This document shows positions 35,374 to 45,063 of a stretch of 64,000 nt of DNA, one piece after another. The DNA lies in the NCBI RefSeq assembly GCF_014836905.1, contig NZ_JACSPZ010000005.1:158104-222103 (forward strand), written 5' to 3'. A model generated the notes under the pieces. It was not told where the DNA came from. It made no database searches and saw only the letters and a list, made by a program, of their open reading frames with translations. This stretch comes from Solibacillus faecavium (GTDB taxonomy: Bacteria > Bacillota > Bacilli > Bacillales_A > Planococcaceae). The stretch's first letter is position 1, and each line of letters starts with the position of its first letter. The position numbers and the translations under genes are program-made.

Positions 35374-37065
35374 ATGCCAAGTATTAAAAAGCTCTTAATC
35401 CAGGATGTCGAGCCTGGCGATGTTCTTGCAGAAGATGTTTTTATTAATCGTACATTATTCATGAAAAAAGACAGTATTTTAACAACAAAAGCTTTGGAAT
35501 TACTAAAAAAGAAAAGCATAAAATACCTTTCCATTTATTATAAAGAAAAATCTGCAAATCCCTTTGACTTCCCAGTATCATTAGAAGATACACACATTAA
35601 TTTTTCCGATAGCTCTTTAAGCGGGAACGGGGATGAATTTAACTTTTACGCTATTTTAGCAGAACTCGATATTGAAATCCGATACGGTCAACTTTTAAAA
35701 GATGAAGGAAATATTGATTATTTACAAATAATTTTTGAAGATATTTTATCTAACTCTGCAAATAAATACTGCTTGTCTCAATTGAAAAAATGGGATTATC
35801 ATTCCTATTTACACAGTATCGATGTTTTTATTATTGGAACGCTATTTGCTCGCCACTTAAAAATTGAACATGTAGAAAAGCTAGCTCTGGGGTACTTGTT
35901 GCATGATATCGGAAAGTTAAAGATACCACAGCAACTCCTTCAAAAACCTGGTCGTCTTACTGCAAAGGAATTTGACCTGATGAAAAAACATACTTTATAT
36001 GGCGAGGCAATTCTTAAACAAATAGGTCTATCTGATTTTTCCTATTTGGCTAAATCCCATCATGAACGTAGAAATGGTGAAGGCTATCCGGAGAGTATGC
36101 AAATAAATTTCAAGGCAGAGCTCGAACTTTTGCAAATAATCGACGTGTATTCAGCGATTACAATGAAACGTCCATACCGTGATGCAATGCGTGCTGCAGA
36201 TGCATTTAGTTTACTTTATAGAGATGAAGAAAAGTATAATAGTATACTGTTAACTGAATTTGTGGATTTTATTGGCATTTACCCTGAGAATTCGATTGTA
36301 TTATTATCAAATGGCCATAATGCACTTGTCCAAAAGGCAAATCCACAGTTCCCCACTTCACCAAGAGTTAAATGTATGGAAACGAACATTTCATTTCATA
36401 TTTCTATAAACAACGATATTACGATTTTGAAAATGGTTGCTTATCAAACAGAGGATAAAATCGAATTATTAAATCTATTTTATAATGAGTTAGTGAGTGC
36501 AAATGTTGAAAATGCAAAAAAAACTTATTTAAAAATTGTAGATAATTTTATTATAGAAGAATATTTCACTAAAATATTTATACCTGTTTATCAGATTTTA
36601 AATTTACTGAAGATGCAAAAAGCTATTACTAATACGAAATATGAGCAAGTTGTAGAGTATATGGAACAATTAATGCAGCAAAAAGTCGATGAACTGATTG
36701 AAAACGATTCATATCATGATCATGTTTTAATTCTAATTGATGACCATGTTCAAAATGATTATTTTTTCAAAGTATTTATAGGCTTAATTCATAATAATCG
36801 GATATCGCCTCATGTTATGCCGGTGCATTCCAGTCTGGAAATGATCTTAACAAAGCTTGATACACAAAACTTTTCTAAAACCTGTTTCATTACGAACGGC
36901 AATACAGATACGCTATTATTGTCATATTTACCAAATATGTATGAAATGCCGCAAAGCAAAATTGAAAAGTATTTAATTGATTTAATAGGTGACAATAAAG
37001 ACAATTTTGATTTTCATTATCTTTTGGAAAGATTCGGTGTTCTATCATCAACTATAATCCATTAA
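35374..37065 (+). CDS. HD-GYP domain protein with a degenerate B12-binding-like C-terminus
   Basis: 563 residues. N-terminal about 1-60 forms a small all-beta/helix module (SIKKLLIQDVEPGDVLAEDV) common before HD-GYP domains. HD-GYP at about 140-310: HDIGK (177-181), KKHTLYGEAIL and HHERRNGEGYP (229-239). The last motif is the GYP signature with RN in place of the usual xD, so c-di-GMP phosphodiesterase activity is plausible but not certain. Residues about 370-540 resemble the helical cap plus Rossmann layout of cobalamin-binding domains (IFIPVYQILNLL, then ILIDDHVQN with D456-x-H458, and CFITNGNT), but the conserved G after DxHxx is N. RBS GGAGGTG. Confidence 0.82.
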   Translation: MPSIKKLLIQDVEPGDVLAEDVFINRTLFMKKDSILTTKALELLKKKSIKYLSIYYKEKSANPFDFPVSLEDTHINFSDSSLSGNGDEFNFYAILAELDIEIRYGQLLKDEGNIDYLQIIFEDILSNSANKYCLSQLKKWDYHSYLHSIDVFIIGTLFARHLKIEHVEKLALGYLLHDIGKLKIPQQLLQKPGRLTAKEFDLMKKHTLYGEAILKQIGLSDFSYLAKSHHERRNGEGYPESMQINFKAELELLQIIDVYSAITMKRPYRDAMRAADAFSLLYRDEEKYNSILLTEFVDFIGIYPENSIVLLSNGHNALVQKANPQFPTSPRVKCMETNISFHISINNDITILKMVAYQTEDKIELLNLFYNELVSANVENAKKTYLKIVDNFIIEEYFTKIFIPVYQILNLLKMQKAITNTKYEQVVEYMEQLMQQKVDELIENDSYHDHVLILIDDHVQNDYFFKVFIGLIHNNRISPHVMPVHSSLEMILTKLDTQNFSKTCFITNGNTDTLLLSYLPNMYEMPQSKIEKYLIDLIGDNKDNFDFHYLLERFGVLSSTIIH

Positions 37066-37097
37066 AAAAGTCTGCTCAAAATGCGAGCAGACTTTTT
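37066..37097. terminator. Bidirectional terminator, HD-GYP gene / leuS
   Basis: AAAAGTCTGCTC ... GAGCAGACTTTTT, perfect arms with A- and T-runs. Confidence 0.9.
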
Positions 37098-37108
37098 CAT
37101 TTTAATAT

Positions 37109-39523
37109 TTATTTAATTACGATATTGACTAATTTCCCTGGAATAACAATAACTTTAACAACTGTTTTTCCTTCAATGAATTCTTGTACTTTGCTATCGG
37201 CTAAAGCCACTTTTTCCAAGTCTTCTTTTGAGATATCTTTTGCTACCGTTACTTTCGCACGTACTTTACCTAATACTTGAACAACTACTTCGATTTCGTC
37301 ATCTACTAGTTTTGCTTCGTCATATGTTGGCCATGTAGCATACGTGATTGTGTCTTCATGTCCTAAAATTGTCCAAAGTTCTTCCGCGATATGTGGTGCG
37401 ATTGGTGATAATAGTTTGACGAACCCTTTTGCATATTCAACAGGAATTACTTCCGCTTTGTAGCAATCATTAATGAATACCATCATTTGTGAAATAGCTG
37501 TGTTGAAGCGAATGCCTTCATAGTCATCCGTCACTTTTTTCACAGTTTGGTGATATACTTTTTCCAATGTTGTGTCATTAGATTCTTGAATTTTAGCTGC
37601 AAGTTTTCCTTCTTCTGTTACAAATAGACGCCAAATGCGATCTAAGAAACGACGGGCACCATCAAGACCGTTTGTGCTCCATGCTACAGATGCTTCTAAT
37701 GGACCCATGAACATTTCGTATAAACGTAATGTATCTGCACCATGTGACTCAATAATATCGTCCGGATTTACAACATTCCCTTTTGATTTCGACATCTTTT
37801 CGTTACCTTCACCTAAAATCATCCCTTGGTTGAATAATTTTTGGAATGGCTCCTTCGTATGCACTACACCTAAATCGTAAAGAACTTTATGCCAGAAGCG
37901 CGCGTACAGTAAGTGAAGTACAGCATGCTCTGCACCACCGATATAAATATCAACTGGTAACCAGCGCTTTAGTAATTCAGGATCTGCAAGTGCCTGATCG
38001 TTTTTCGGATCGATATAGCGTAAGAAGTACCATGAAGAACCTGCCCATTGAGGCATTGTATTCGTTTCACGGCGACCTTTTTTACCTGTTACAGGATCAA
38101 CTACATTTACCCATTCTTCAATATTTGCCAGTGGTGATTCCCCTGTACCTGAAGGGCGGATATTTGTTGTTTTCGGTAATTCTAGTGGCAGCTCTTCTAC
38201 AGGAATTGTTGTCATTGTGCCATCTTCCCAATGAATTACTGGGATTGGCTCTCCCCAATAACGTTGGCGGCTAAATAACCAGTCACGAAGGCGGTAAGTG
38301 ATTTTCTTTTCCCCTACGCCATTTTCCACTAACCAATCAATCGCTGCCTTAATGCCATCTTCTTTATTTAAGCCATCTAGGAATTCAGAGTTAATATGTG
38401 CACCATCACCGACGAATGCTTCTTTTTCGATATCTCCACCTTCAAGAACTTGGACGATTTCTAAATCAAACTCTTTAGCGAATTCGTAGTCACGCTCATC
38501 GTGTGCTGGTACCGCCATAATTGCACCCGTACCGTATGTTGATAATACATAATCCGCAATCCAGATTGGCACTTCTTTGCCGTTGATTGGATTTACTGCA
38601 TAAGCACCAGTGAATACACCTGTTTTTTCTTTTGCTAAATCAGTACGCTCAAGGTCAGATTTTAATGATACTTTTTCTAAGTACGCTTCTACCGCTACAC
38701 GTTGCTCTGGAGTAGTTATTTCAGCTACTAGTTTATGCTCTGGTGCCAATACACAATAAGTAGCACCGAATAAAGTATCAGGGCGTGTAGTAAATACTTC
38801 GAATCCTTTGTCTGAACCAGCCACTGTGAATTTCACTTGAGCTCCTTCAGAACGACCAATCCAGTTACGTTGCATTTCTTTAATCGATTCTGGCCAATCA
38901 ACATCGACTAAATCATCAACTAGACGGTCTGCGTATTTCGTAATGCGCAGTACCCATTGTCGCATCGGACGACGTACTACTGGGTGACCACCGCGCTCAG
39001 AAAGTCCGTCGATTACTTCTTCGTTTGCAAGAACTGTACCTAAAGCTTCACACCAATTCACGGCAACTTCATCAACATACGCTAAATCCATTTCCACTAA
39101 TTTTGTGAAAATCCATTGTGTCCATTTGTAATAAGATGGATCTGTTGTATTAATTTCACGGTCCCAGTCATAAGAGAAACCTAGTTCATTAATTTGACGT
39201 TTAAATGTTGCAATGTTTTTTGCCGTAAATTCAGCAGGGTCATTCCCCGTATCTAATGCGTATTGCTCTGCTGGTAAACCAAATGCATCCCAACCCATTG
39301 GATGAAGAACATTATAACCTTGCATACGTTTAAAACGAGATAAAATATCTGTCGCTGTATAACCCTCAGGGTGTCCTACGTGTAGACCGGCACCTGATGG
39401 ATATGGGAACATATCCAAAGCATAAAATTTTGGTTTATCCACTTCATTTTCCGTTTTGAATGTTTTATTTTCTTCCCAAAACGCTTGCCACTTTTTCTCA
39501 ATCTGTTGATGATTAAAACTCAC
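37109..39523 (-). CDS. leuS: LeuS, leucyl-tRNA synthetase
   Basis: 804 residues, GTG start with RBS AAGGAGG 7 nt upstream. Class Ia synthetase with HVGH (48-51, the HIGH motif) and KMSKS (576-580), a CP1 editing domain in between ([33 protein letters not shown]) and the C-terminal anticodon and LeuRS-specific domains. Complete, B. subtilis-like length. Controlled by the upstream T-box leader responding to uncharged tRNA-Leu. Confidence 0.97.
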   Translation of the reverse strand: MSFNHQQIEKKWQAFWEENKTFKTENEVDKPKFYALDMFPYPSGAGLHVGHPEGYTATDILSRFKRMQGYNVLHPMGWDAFGLPAEQYALDTGNDPAEFTAKNIATFKRQINELGFSYDWDREINTTDPSYYKWTQWIFTKLVEMDLAYVDEVAVNWCEALGTVLANEEVIDGLSERGGHPVVRRPMRQWVLRITKYADRLVDDLVDVDWPESIKEMQRNWIGRSEGAQVKFTVAGSDKGFEVFTTRPDTLFGATYCVLAPEHKLVAEITTPEQRVAVEAYLEKVSLKSDLERTDLAKEKTGVFTGAYAVNPINGKEVPIWIADYVLSTYGTGAIMAVPAHDERDYEFAKEFDLEIVQVLEGGDIEKEAFVGDGAHINSEFLDGLNKEDGIKAAIDWLVENGVGEKKITYRLRDWLFSRQRYWGEPIPVIHWEDGTMTTIPVEELPLELPKTTNIRPSGTGESPLANIEEWVNVVDPVTGKKGRRETNTMPQWAGSSWYFLRYIDPKNDQALADPELLKRWLPVDIYIGGAEHAVLHLLYARFWHKVLYDLGVVHTKEPFQKLFNQGMILGEGNEKMSKSKGNVVNPDDIIESHGADTLRLYEMFMGPLEASVAWSTNGLDGARRFLDRIWRLFVTEEGKLAAKIQESNDTTLEKVYHQTVKKVTDDYEGIRFNTAISQMMVFINDCYKAEVIPVEYAKGFVKLLSPIAPHIAEELWTILGHEDTITYATWPTYDEAKLVDDEIEVVVQVLGKVRAKVTVAKDISKEDLEKVALADSKVQEFIEGKTVVKVIVIPGKLVNIVIK

Positions 39524-39607
39524 AATAACTCCTCCTTTAAACTCATTCTTGCTGTGGTTTATGTATTGTAGGCGTATTATCCATGATTTAACAGAATATT
39601 TAAAAAA

Positions 39608-39846
39608 TAAAAAAATCCCGTCCCATCTTATGATAAGAAGGGACGAGAGGTAATTTTTACTCCCGCGGTACCACCCAAATTAGTGACACAGCACTCAGCT
39701 TCATTTCTTAACGCGAATACACGGCCTTAGCTACTACAATTTCACTAAAGCAAACTCCGAGGCGAGTTCAATTTGACACTTACTAGCTTCCACCACCCGC
39801 TAGCTCTCTATAAAGTGAGACCATCTACTATTCCTCATCACAGTCA
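39608..39846 (-). promoter_or_regulatory. T-box riboswitch of leuS
   Basis: Minus strand reads Stem I start GATGAGGAATAGTAGATGG, a specifier loop GAACTCGCC with Leu codon CTC (39764-39766), the conserved T-box TGGGTGGTACCGCGGGA (39661-39677, 3' end), and a terminator CGTCCCTTCTTAT ... AAGATGGGACG with a T-run (39608-39645). This is a complete tRNA-sensing leader. The rest of the 377-bp gap is the leuS promoter and the 85 nt from terminator to start codon. Confidence 0.93.
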
Positions 39847-39862
39847 AAATATTATTTCATTC

Positions 39863-39891
39863 ATTTTAACTAATTCTACACAAAAGTACAA
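39863..39891 (-). promoter_or_regulatory. leuS promoter
   Basis: TTGTAC (39886-39891), 17 bp, TAAAAT (39863-39868), about 20 nt before the start of the T-box stem I. Confidence 0.65.
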
Positions 39892-39900
39892 GTGGCTGTT

Positions 39901-41070
39901 TTATGATTGTACTTTTCTTAATGCTCGATCATATAGCAGACACGGAATAATAGCTAAAAGAATAAGAATCGATAAAATCATCATTAACATTTGCATACCA
40001 TATACGTCGACCATTAAACCACCAAATACAGGTCCAATCATTCGTCCGATTGTCGTTGCACTGTTTACTAGCCCTTGATAAAATCCTTCTTGCCCTTGTG
40101 GTGCCAACTTGTTGGCAATCATCGGGATGATCGGTGTAAAGAATACTTCACCGAATGTTAAAATAACCATAGCCGCAGCAAACATTTTAAAATCCTGCGC
40201 AAAATAAACGACACCAAATGAGATCGATATAAGTACTAAACCTAGTGTTAATTGATGTTTTATTTTATTTTCCCATCGAGTGACAAGCGGTTTAATAATT
40301 GGTTGGATTGCTACAATCATAAAGCCGTTGATTGTCCATAGTAAGCTATATTGAGACAGGCTCATTCCCAATCCTTGCGTATAAGAAGAAATCGTTGCAC
40401 TCCATTGTGAATAGCTTAACCAACATACTACTAGAGATATACTTAAAATCCCGATTGCGATAATAGGTGCTTTACTTCTTTGTTTACCCTCATCACTCGA
40501 TATGGACTTAGTTATGATTCTATTATCATCAAAACGCTTATACGTAGTTATGACAAGTACGAAAAATAACGCATAGAAAAATAGATTCGCACTAAATACA
40601 TAATCAAATTTTATATCTGCGACTAGACCTGCTAATGCTGGTCCAATGGCAACTCCAACGTTATTTGCCAAGAAGATCGCATTAAAAGCTTTGCGACCAC
40701 CTTCAGGCCAGGCACTTCCTGCGATAGCGTAAATAGCCGGATACACTATTCCCCCACTAAAGCCCATCATCGCCAAAAATATAATGTATTGTGGCCAATC
40801 ATGCCAAATAGTGAGAAGCGAAATTGAAAATAAATTAAGTACTACCCCTATCAAAATTGCTTTATAGCCACCTAATCTATCGAATAAATATCCACCTACT
40901 AGATTACCAAAAACACCCGCCAATGAATTGAGCATCAGAACAATGCCCGCTGTAGTCAATGATTTCCCTAAATGATCATGAATATATATGCTATTTAAAG
41001 GCCATAAAAATGAATTCCCGACCGTATTTACGAATGTGCCTATAATTAAAAACCAGACTTGTTTCGGCAC
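39901..41070 (-). CDS. MFS multidrug-type exporter
   Basis: 389 residues with about 12 predicted membrane helices. MFS motif-A-like GGYLFDRLGGYKA in the second loop and proton-drug antiporter-style GFSGGIVYPAIYAIAG. Likely drug or metabolite/H+ antiporter; the substrate is unknown. Similar in position to B. subtilis yttB near leuS. The 3' end abuts the leuS promoter. Upstream neighbour is the divergent ytqA. Confidence 0.82.
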   Translation of the reverse strand: MPKQVWFLIIGTFVNTVGNSFLWPLNSIYIHDHLGKSLTTAGIVLMLNSLAGVFGNLVGGYLFDRLGGYKAILIGVVLNLFSISLLTIWHDWPQYIIFLAMMGFSGGIVYPAIYAIAGSAWPEGGRKAFNAIFLANNVGVAIGPALAGLVADIKFDYVFSANLFFYALFFVLVITTYKRFDDNRIITKSISSDEGKQRSKAPIIAIGILSISLVVCWLSYSQWSATISSYTQGLGMSLSQYSLLWTINGFMIVAIQPIIKPLVTRWENKIKHQLTLGLVLISISFGVVYFAQDFKMFAAAMVILTFGEVFFTPIIPMIANKLAPQGQEGFYQGLVNSATTIGRMIGPVFGGLMVDVYGMQMLMMILSILILLAIIPCLLYDRALRKVQS

Positions 41071-41196
41071 TGAATTTCCTCCTTCAACATTTGCTCAAAT
41101 AACAAGTGTATTCTTTCGCATAAAAATGTACAAGAAAAAAATTTTCTATTAGGATCTGTCCATGTTAGAATAATACGTTAGAGGAGTGAACAACGA

Positions 41197-42153
41197 ATGA
41201 CTGAAACAAATTTTCCTTTCCCGTCAGACGGGAAACGTTATTATACATGGAATCGCTATTTACGAAATGAATTTGGAAAGAAAGTATATAAAGTCGCATT
41301 AGATGCTGGCTTCGATTGCCCAAACCGTGACGGTACGGTCGCTTTTGGTGGCTGTACGTTTTGTTCTGCTGCAGGTTCAGGTGACTTTGCAGGTAGTAAA
41401 GTAGATCCAATCCCTGTACAATTCGAAAAAATCAAAGCTAAAATGGAGAACAAATGGAAAGACGGCTTAACGATGGCTTACTTCCAAGCTTATACAAATA
41501 CTCATGCACCACTCGAAGTTTTAAAAGAGAAATTCGAAGCAGCACTCGCTTGTGAAGGAGTTATGGGTCTTTCTATCGCAACACGTCCAGATTGCCTACC
41601 GGATGATGTCGTAGAATATTTAGCTGAATTAAATGAGCGCACTTATTTATGGGTAGAATTGGGATTACAGACAGTCCATGAAAAAACAGCCAACTTAATT
41701 AACCGCGCACATGATTATGCGACATATGTAGAAGGTCTTAATAAACTGCGCAAGCACGGCATACGTGTTGTAACACATATTATTAACGGATTACCTTTAG
41801 AGGATTACGATATGATGATGGAAACAGCTCGTGAAGTGGCAAAACTGGATGTACAAGGTATCAAAATCCATTTACTCCATCTTTTAAAAGGGACACCTCT
41901 TGTGAAGCAATACGAAAAAGGTATGCTGGAGTTTATGGAAAAAGATGCATATGTTCAGCTTGTAGCAGATCAGCTTGAAATTCTTCCACCTGAAATGATT
42001 GTCCACCGTATAACAGGCGATGGTCCGATTGATTTAATGATTGGTCCAATGTGGTCTGTAAACAAATGGGAAGTACTTAATGGAATAGATGCAGAGTTGG
42101 AAAGACGTGGCTCGTATCAAGGAAAGTACTATAAGGCGGAAATTGCAAAATGA
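41197..42153 (+). CDS. ytqA: YtqA, radical SAM protein (TIGR01212 type)
   Basis: 318 residues. Radical SAM barrel with cysteine cluster in DCPNRDGTVAFGGCTFC; spacing C-x11-C-x2-C is that of the YtqA/YhcC family rather than the classical CxxxCxxC. Also GLQTVHEKTANLINRAH. In the family it is believed to modify tRNA or another substrate; its role is unknown. RBS AGAGGAG, overlap of 4 nt with ytqB, so the two form one operon. Confidence 0.88.
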   Translation: MTETNFPFPSDGKRYYTWNRYLRNEFGKKVYKVALDAGFDCPNRDGTVAFGGCTFCSAAGSGDFAGSKVDPIPVQFEKIKAKMENKWKDGLTMAYFQAYTNTHAPLEVLKEKFEAALACEGVMGLSIATRPDCLPDDVVEYLAELNERTYLWVELGLQTVHEKTANLINRAHDYATYVEGLNKLRKHGIRVVTHIINGLPLEDYDMMMETAREVAKLDVQGIKIHLLHLLKGTPLVKQYEKGMLEFMEKDAYVQLVADQLEILPPEMIVHRITGDGPIDLMIGPMWSVNKWEVLNGIDAELERRGSYQGKYYKAEIAK

Positions 42154-42731
42154 TATTAGAACGTGTTATTCAATATGCTCAAACTTTATTGAAAAAATCG
42201 GTCTCAGAAGGTGAAATTGCCGTAGACGCAACAGCAGGCAATGGACATGACACACTTTTTTTAGCAAACCTTGTAGGGGACAATGGCTATGTGTATGCGT
42301 TTGATGTGCAAAAGGAAGCGGTTGATGCCACACTACACCGTCTACTCGACAACGCACTTGAACACCGGGCAATTGTATTAAAGGACGGGCATGAAAATGT
42401 AGCCAAATATATAAATAAACCTGTTGCTGCAGCCATCTTTAATCTAGGCTACTTACCTGGCAGTAATCATGAAATTATTACCCGGCCTAATACAACAATT
42501 CAGGCAATCGAAAGTCTTCTAACATTATTAAAAATTGGTGGAGTTATTGTATTAGTTGTATATTATGGACATGAAGGCGGCAAAGATGAACGTAACGAAG
42601 TAATTGAATTTGTTAGTAATTTACCTCAAAAGCATGTACATGTTTTGCGCTATGAATTTATGAACCAAAAAAATGACCCACCATTTATTATTGCATTGGA
42701 AAAAGTAAAAGAATTTCCGAAAGAGGGCTAA
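42150..42731 (+). CDS. ytqB: YtqB, SAM-dependent methyltransferase
   Basis: 193 residues. Class I methyltransferase with motif I AVDATAGNGHDTLFLA, FAFDVQKEAVD-like acidic motif II and AIFNLGYLPGSNH. The family is a putative rRNA methyltransferase. Its stop codon is inside a terminator hairpin. Translationally coupled to ytqA. Confidence 0.86.
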   Translation: MILERVIQYAQTLLKKSVSEGEIAVDATAGNGHDTLFLANLVGDNGYVYAFDVQKEAVDATLHRLLDNALEHRAIVLKDGHENVAKYINKPVAAAIFNLGYLPGSNHEIITRPNTTIQAIESLLTLLKIGGVIVLVVYYGHEGGKDERNEVIEFVSNLPQKHVHVLRYEFMNQKNDPPFIIALEKVKEFPKEG

Positions 42732-42750
42732 GTTTTCTTAGCTCTTTTTT
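42723..42750 (+). terminator. Terminator at the 3' end of ytqB
   Basis: AGAGGGCTAAG TTTT CTTAGCTCT TTTTTT; the ytqB TAA is in the left arm. A second gene follows at once, so some read-through is likely. Confidence 0.7.
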
Positions 42751-42772
42751 ATCTAGTAATGAGGTGAATATT

Positions 42773-43180
42773 ATGCGTTTATGGCACACCGAGCTTATCC
42801 CATTTATCCCGAAAAGCCAGTTGCTTGCCCAATGGCGGGAATTAAATAGTATCTTTGCTAAGGAAGATAACCATATATTAATTAATTATGTATATGATTA
42901 CCCGAAAGAGGATTTGTTTATTTACACACAAATTGTACTGAAAGAAATGCAGGCACGTAATATTACAATTCGTACTATGGATAAAATGGAGCGCTATTTT
43001 GCAGGCATTACAGTTCCCCAGCATTACACACCTTTCAAAAACCATCATAACGATGAGTATTTAACAATTTGTTATTACAATTTATATGAAAAATATATAC
43101 GTGGACAAAAGGATTTTTCAGCAGAACAATTTGATGCATTACAACTTTATTTTTGCGCGAAAAAAAGAGAGTTTAAATAA
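42773..43180 (+). CDS. T4 endonuclease V-like (TIGR02328-type) protein
   Basis: 135 residues from ATG 42773; an in-frame GTG at 42764 lies inside RBS GAGGTG (6-nt spacer). The N-terminal MRLWHTELIPFIPKSQLLAQ and WRELN match the conserved start of the pyrimidine-dimer DNA glycosylase-related family (TIGR02328). Whether it retains glycosylase/lyase activity is not visible from sequence. Follows ytqAB after a terminator. Confidence 0.72.
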   Translation: MRLWHTELIPFIPKSQLLAQWRELNSIFAKEDNHILINYVYDYPKEDLFIYTQIVLKEMQARNITIRTMDKMERYFAGITVPQHYTPFKNHHNDEYLTICYYNLYEKYIRGQKDFSAEQFDALQLYFCAKKREFK

Positions 43181-43216
43181 TCATTTGTTCACTTAATTAG
43201 TTTTTCATATATAAAA

Positions 43217-43459
43217 GAGCCTGGGACAAAACGAAAAACATCTATTTTTTCAAAGAAAAAATAGATGTTTTTCTGCTTCTGCCAGAATTGATTTCCGTTA
43301 CGGGGACGCTTTCCGGGGGCACGGCCTGAGCCTGTAGTCTCAGGCGTCGTGCTGTTCCCCCAGGAGTCGCCCCTTCACTCCAATCAATCCAAATAATAGC
43401 AATTTCTTAATAAGACTATTTTCCTTTTACAAAGAAAATTCTACTTATGTCCCAGCCTG
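43217..43459 (+). repeat. Dispersed structured repeat, copy 2
   Basis: Fills the gap between converging genes. Ends are inverted: CTGGGACA (43221-43228) and TGTCCCAG (43448-43455). Contains a perfect 18-bp hairpin (43234-43272, AAAAACATCTATTTTTTC with 3-nt loop), then the core (about 43289-43390) with GCCTGAG/CTCAGGC (near 43324-43344) and CGCCCCTTCACTCCAATCAAT. Copy 3 has the same architecture with a different hairpin sequence. A CCTGTTTTT tail may help terminate alsT. No open reading frame. Confidence 0.8.
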
Positions 43460-43464
43460 TTTTT

Positions 43465-44931
43465 CTATTTATCTTCCTTCTTATATGTCTCCCAGAAATC
43501 TGCATTTTTAATACCGAGTTTTATTGGGTCAAACACCGGGTCTTTTCCTTCTTTTTTCTGTTGCTCATAGTCTTTCAATGCAATGAGCGCTGGTTTCATG
43601 ATGAATAGTAGTAAAATAACATTAATCCAAACTGTTAAACCAAGTCCTACGTCACCAAATGCCCAAGCTAAATCAGATGTTTTAACTGTGCCGTAAAATG
43701 CTGAAGCCAATAATACGAACTTCATTAGGAAAATCCCTATCCTTCTGGCATTTCCGTTCAGCATATACGAAACATTTGTTTCCGCAATGTAGTAGTAAGC
43801 CATTAGTGTAGTGAAGGCGAAGAAGAATAATGAAACTGCTACAAACCCAGAACCAAAGTTATTTAATGCTGGGAACGCCTCATTTACCGCTGCTTGGGTA
43901 AAGCCTGAATAAGTAATCGTCTCATCCATTTTCGCTTCGATTAATGGACCGTCTTGGCTACCATCATGTACGTTATATGTACCCATGAATAAAATCATCA
44001 ATGCTGTTGCAGAACATACTAGTAATGTATCGATATAAACTGATGCTGCCTGTACTAAACCTTGTTTTGCCGGATGTGATACTTCTGCTGCTGCAGCCGG
44101 ATGTGGCCCTGTACCTTGACCAGCTTCGTTTGAGTAGATTGCTCGTTTAACACCCCAGAAAATCGCACTCCCGATCATACCGCCAAATACAGCATCTGTT
44201 GCAAAGGCACTGCGGAAAATTAAAGCTAATACTTCAGGCACAGCTGTAATATTCATAATAATAATAATACCCGCTACTAACAAATAAGCTAATGCCATGA
44301 ATGGTACTAAAATTTGCGCAGCACTTGCAATACGCTTAACACCACCGAAGATAATAACCGCTAATAAAATAATTGTAACTAAACCAGTGATCCAAGGTTC
44401 AATTCCAAATGCATTATCTACCGCACCTGAAATGGCATTTGCCTGAACACCCGGCATTAAAAATGCAACAGAAGCAATCATAGCAATCGCAAAAATAACC
44501 CCTAAGGCACGAATACCTGTTGTCTTCTCAATGTAAAAGGCCGGACCACCACGATACTGTCCATCTTTCTTTTCTTTATAGATTTGCGCCAATGTCGATT
44601 CCATATAGGCTGTAGATGCTCCAATAAATGCTGTAACCCACATCCAGAACACCGCACCGGGACCACCAAAAGCAATAGCTGTAGCTGTACCCACAATATT
44701 ACCTGTACCGACACGCCCCGATAAAGCAATGGCCAATGCTTGGAAGGAAGAAACACCTGCCTCTGACTTTTGTCCTTTAAACATTAACTTGAACATGTCT
44801 CCAATTAACCGGACTTGTGCAAATTTTGTAAGGATTGAAAAGAACAAGCCTACAATTAAAATACCGTAAATCATTACTGGACCCCATAGAATATTATTGG
44901 CCCATCCTACAAAATCATTAATAAAATCCAT
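43465..44931 (-). CDS. alsT: AlsT, sodium:alanine symporter (AGCS family)
   Basis: 488 residues, about 11 predicted membrane helices. Motifs of the AGCS/DAACS family: ALSGRVGTGNIVGTATAIA, GPGAVFWMWVTAF and the later AIYSNEAGQGTGPHPAAAAE. Na+-coupled uptake of L-alanine or glycine-like substrate. Start ATG 44931; RBS AAGGGGG. Separated from ytpA by a strong terminator. Confidence 0.92.
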   Translation of the reverse strand: MDFINDFVGWANNILWGPVMIYGILIVGLFFSILTKFAQVRLIGDMFKLMFKGQKSEAGVSSFQALAIALSGRVGTGNIVGTATAIAFGGPGAVFWMWVTAFIGASTAYMESTLAQIYKEKKDGQYRGGPAFYIEKTTGIRALGVIFAIAMIASVAFLMPGVQANAISGAVDNAFGIEPWITGLVTIILLAVIIFGGVKRIASAAQILVPFMALAYLLVAGIIIIMNITAVPEVLALIFRSAFATDAVFGGMIGSAIFWGVKRAIYSNEAGQGTGPHPAAAAEVSHPAKQGLVQAASVYIDTLLVCSATALMILFMGTYNVHDGSQDGPLIEAKMDETITYSGFTQAAVNEAFPALNNFGSGFVAVSLFFFAFTTLMAYYYIAETNVSYMLNGNARRIGIFLMKFVLLASAFYGTVKTSDLAWAFGDVGLGLTVWINVILLLFIMKPALIALKDYEQQKKEGKDPVFDPIKLGIKNADFWETYKKEDK

Positions 44932-45026
44932 ATTTTACCCCCTTGTTGAACTATTGTATTAATTAGAAATTTAGTATATTACAAATATTCTAAAATTTCG
45001 ATATATTTTTTACTGAAATTTTAAAA

Positions 45027-45063
45027 AAAACCTAACAAAAGTCGAATTTTGTTAGGTTTTTCA
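45027..45063 (-). terminator. Terminator of ytpA
   Basis: AACCTAACAAAA ... TTTTGTTAGGTT followed on the minus strand by eight T. Confidence 0.85.
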
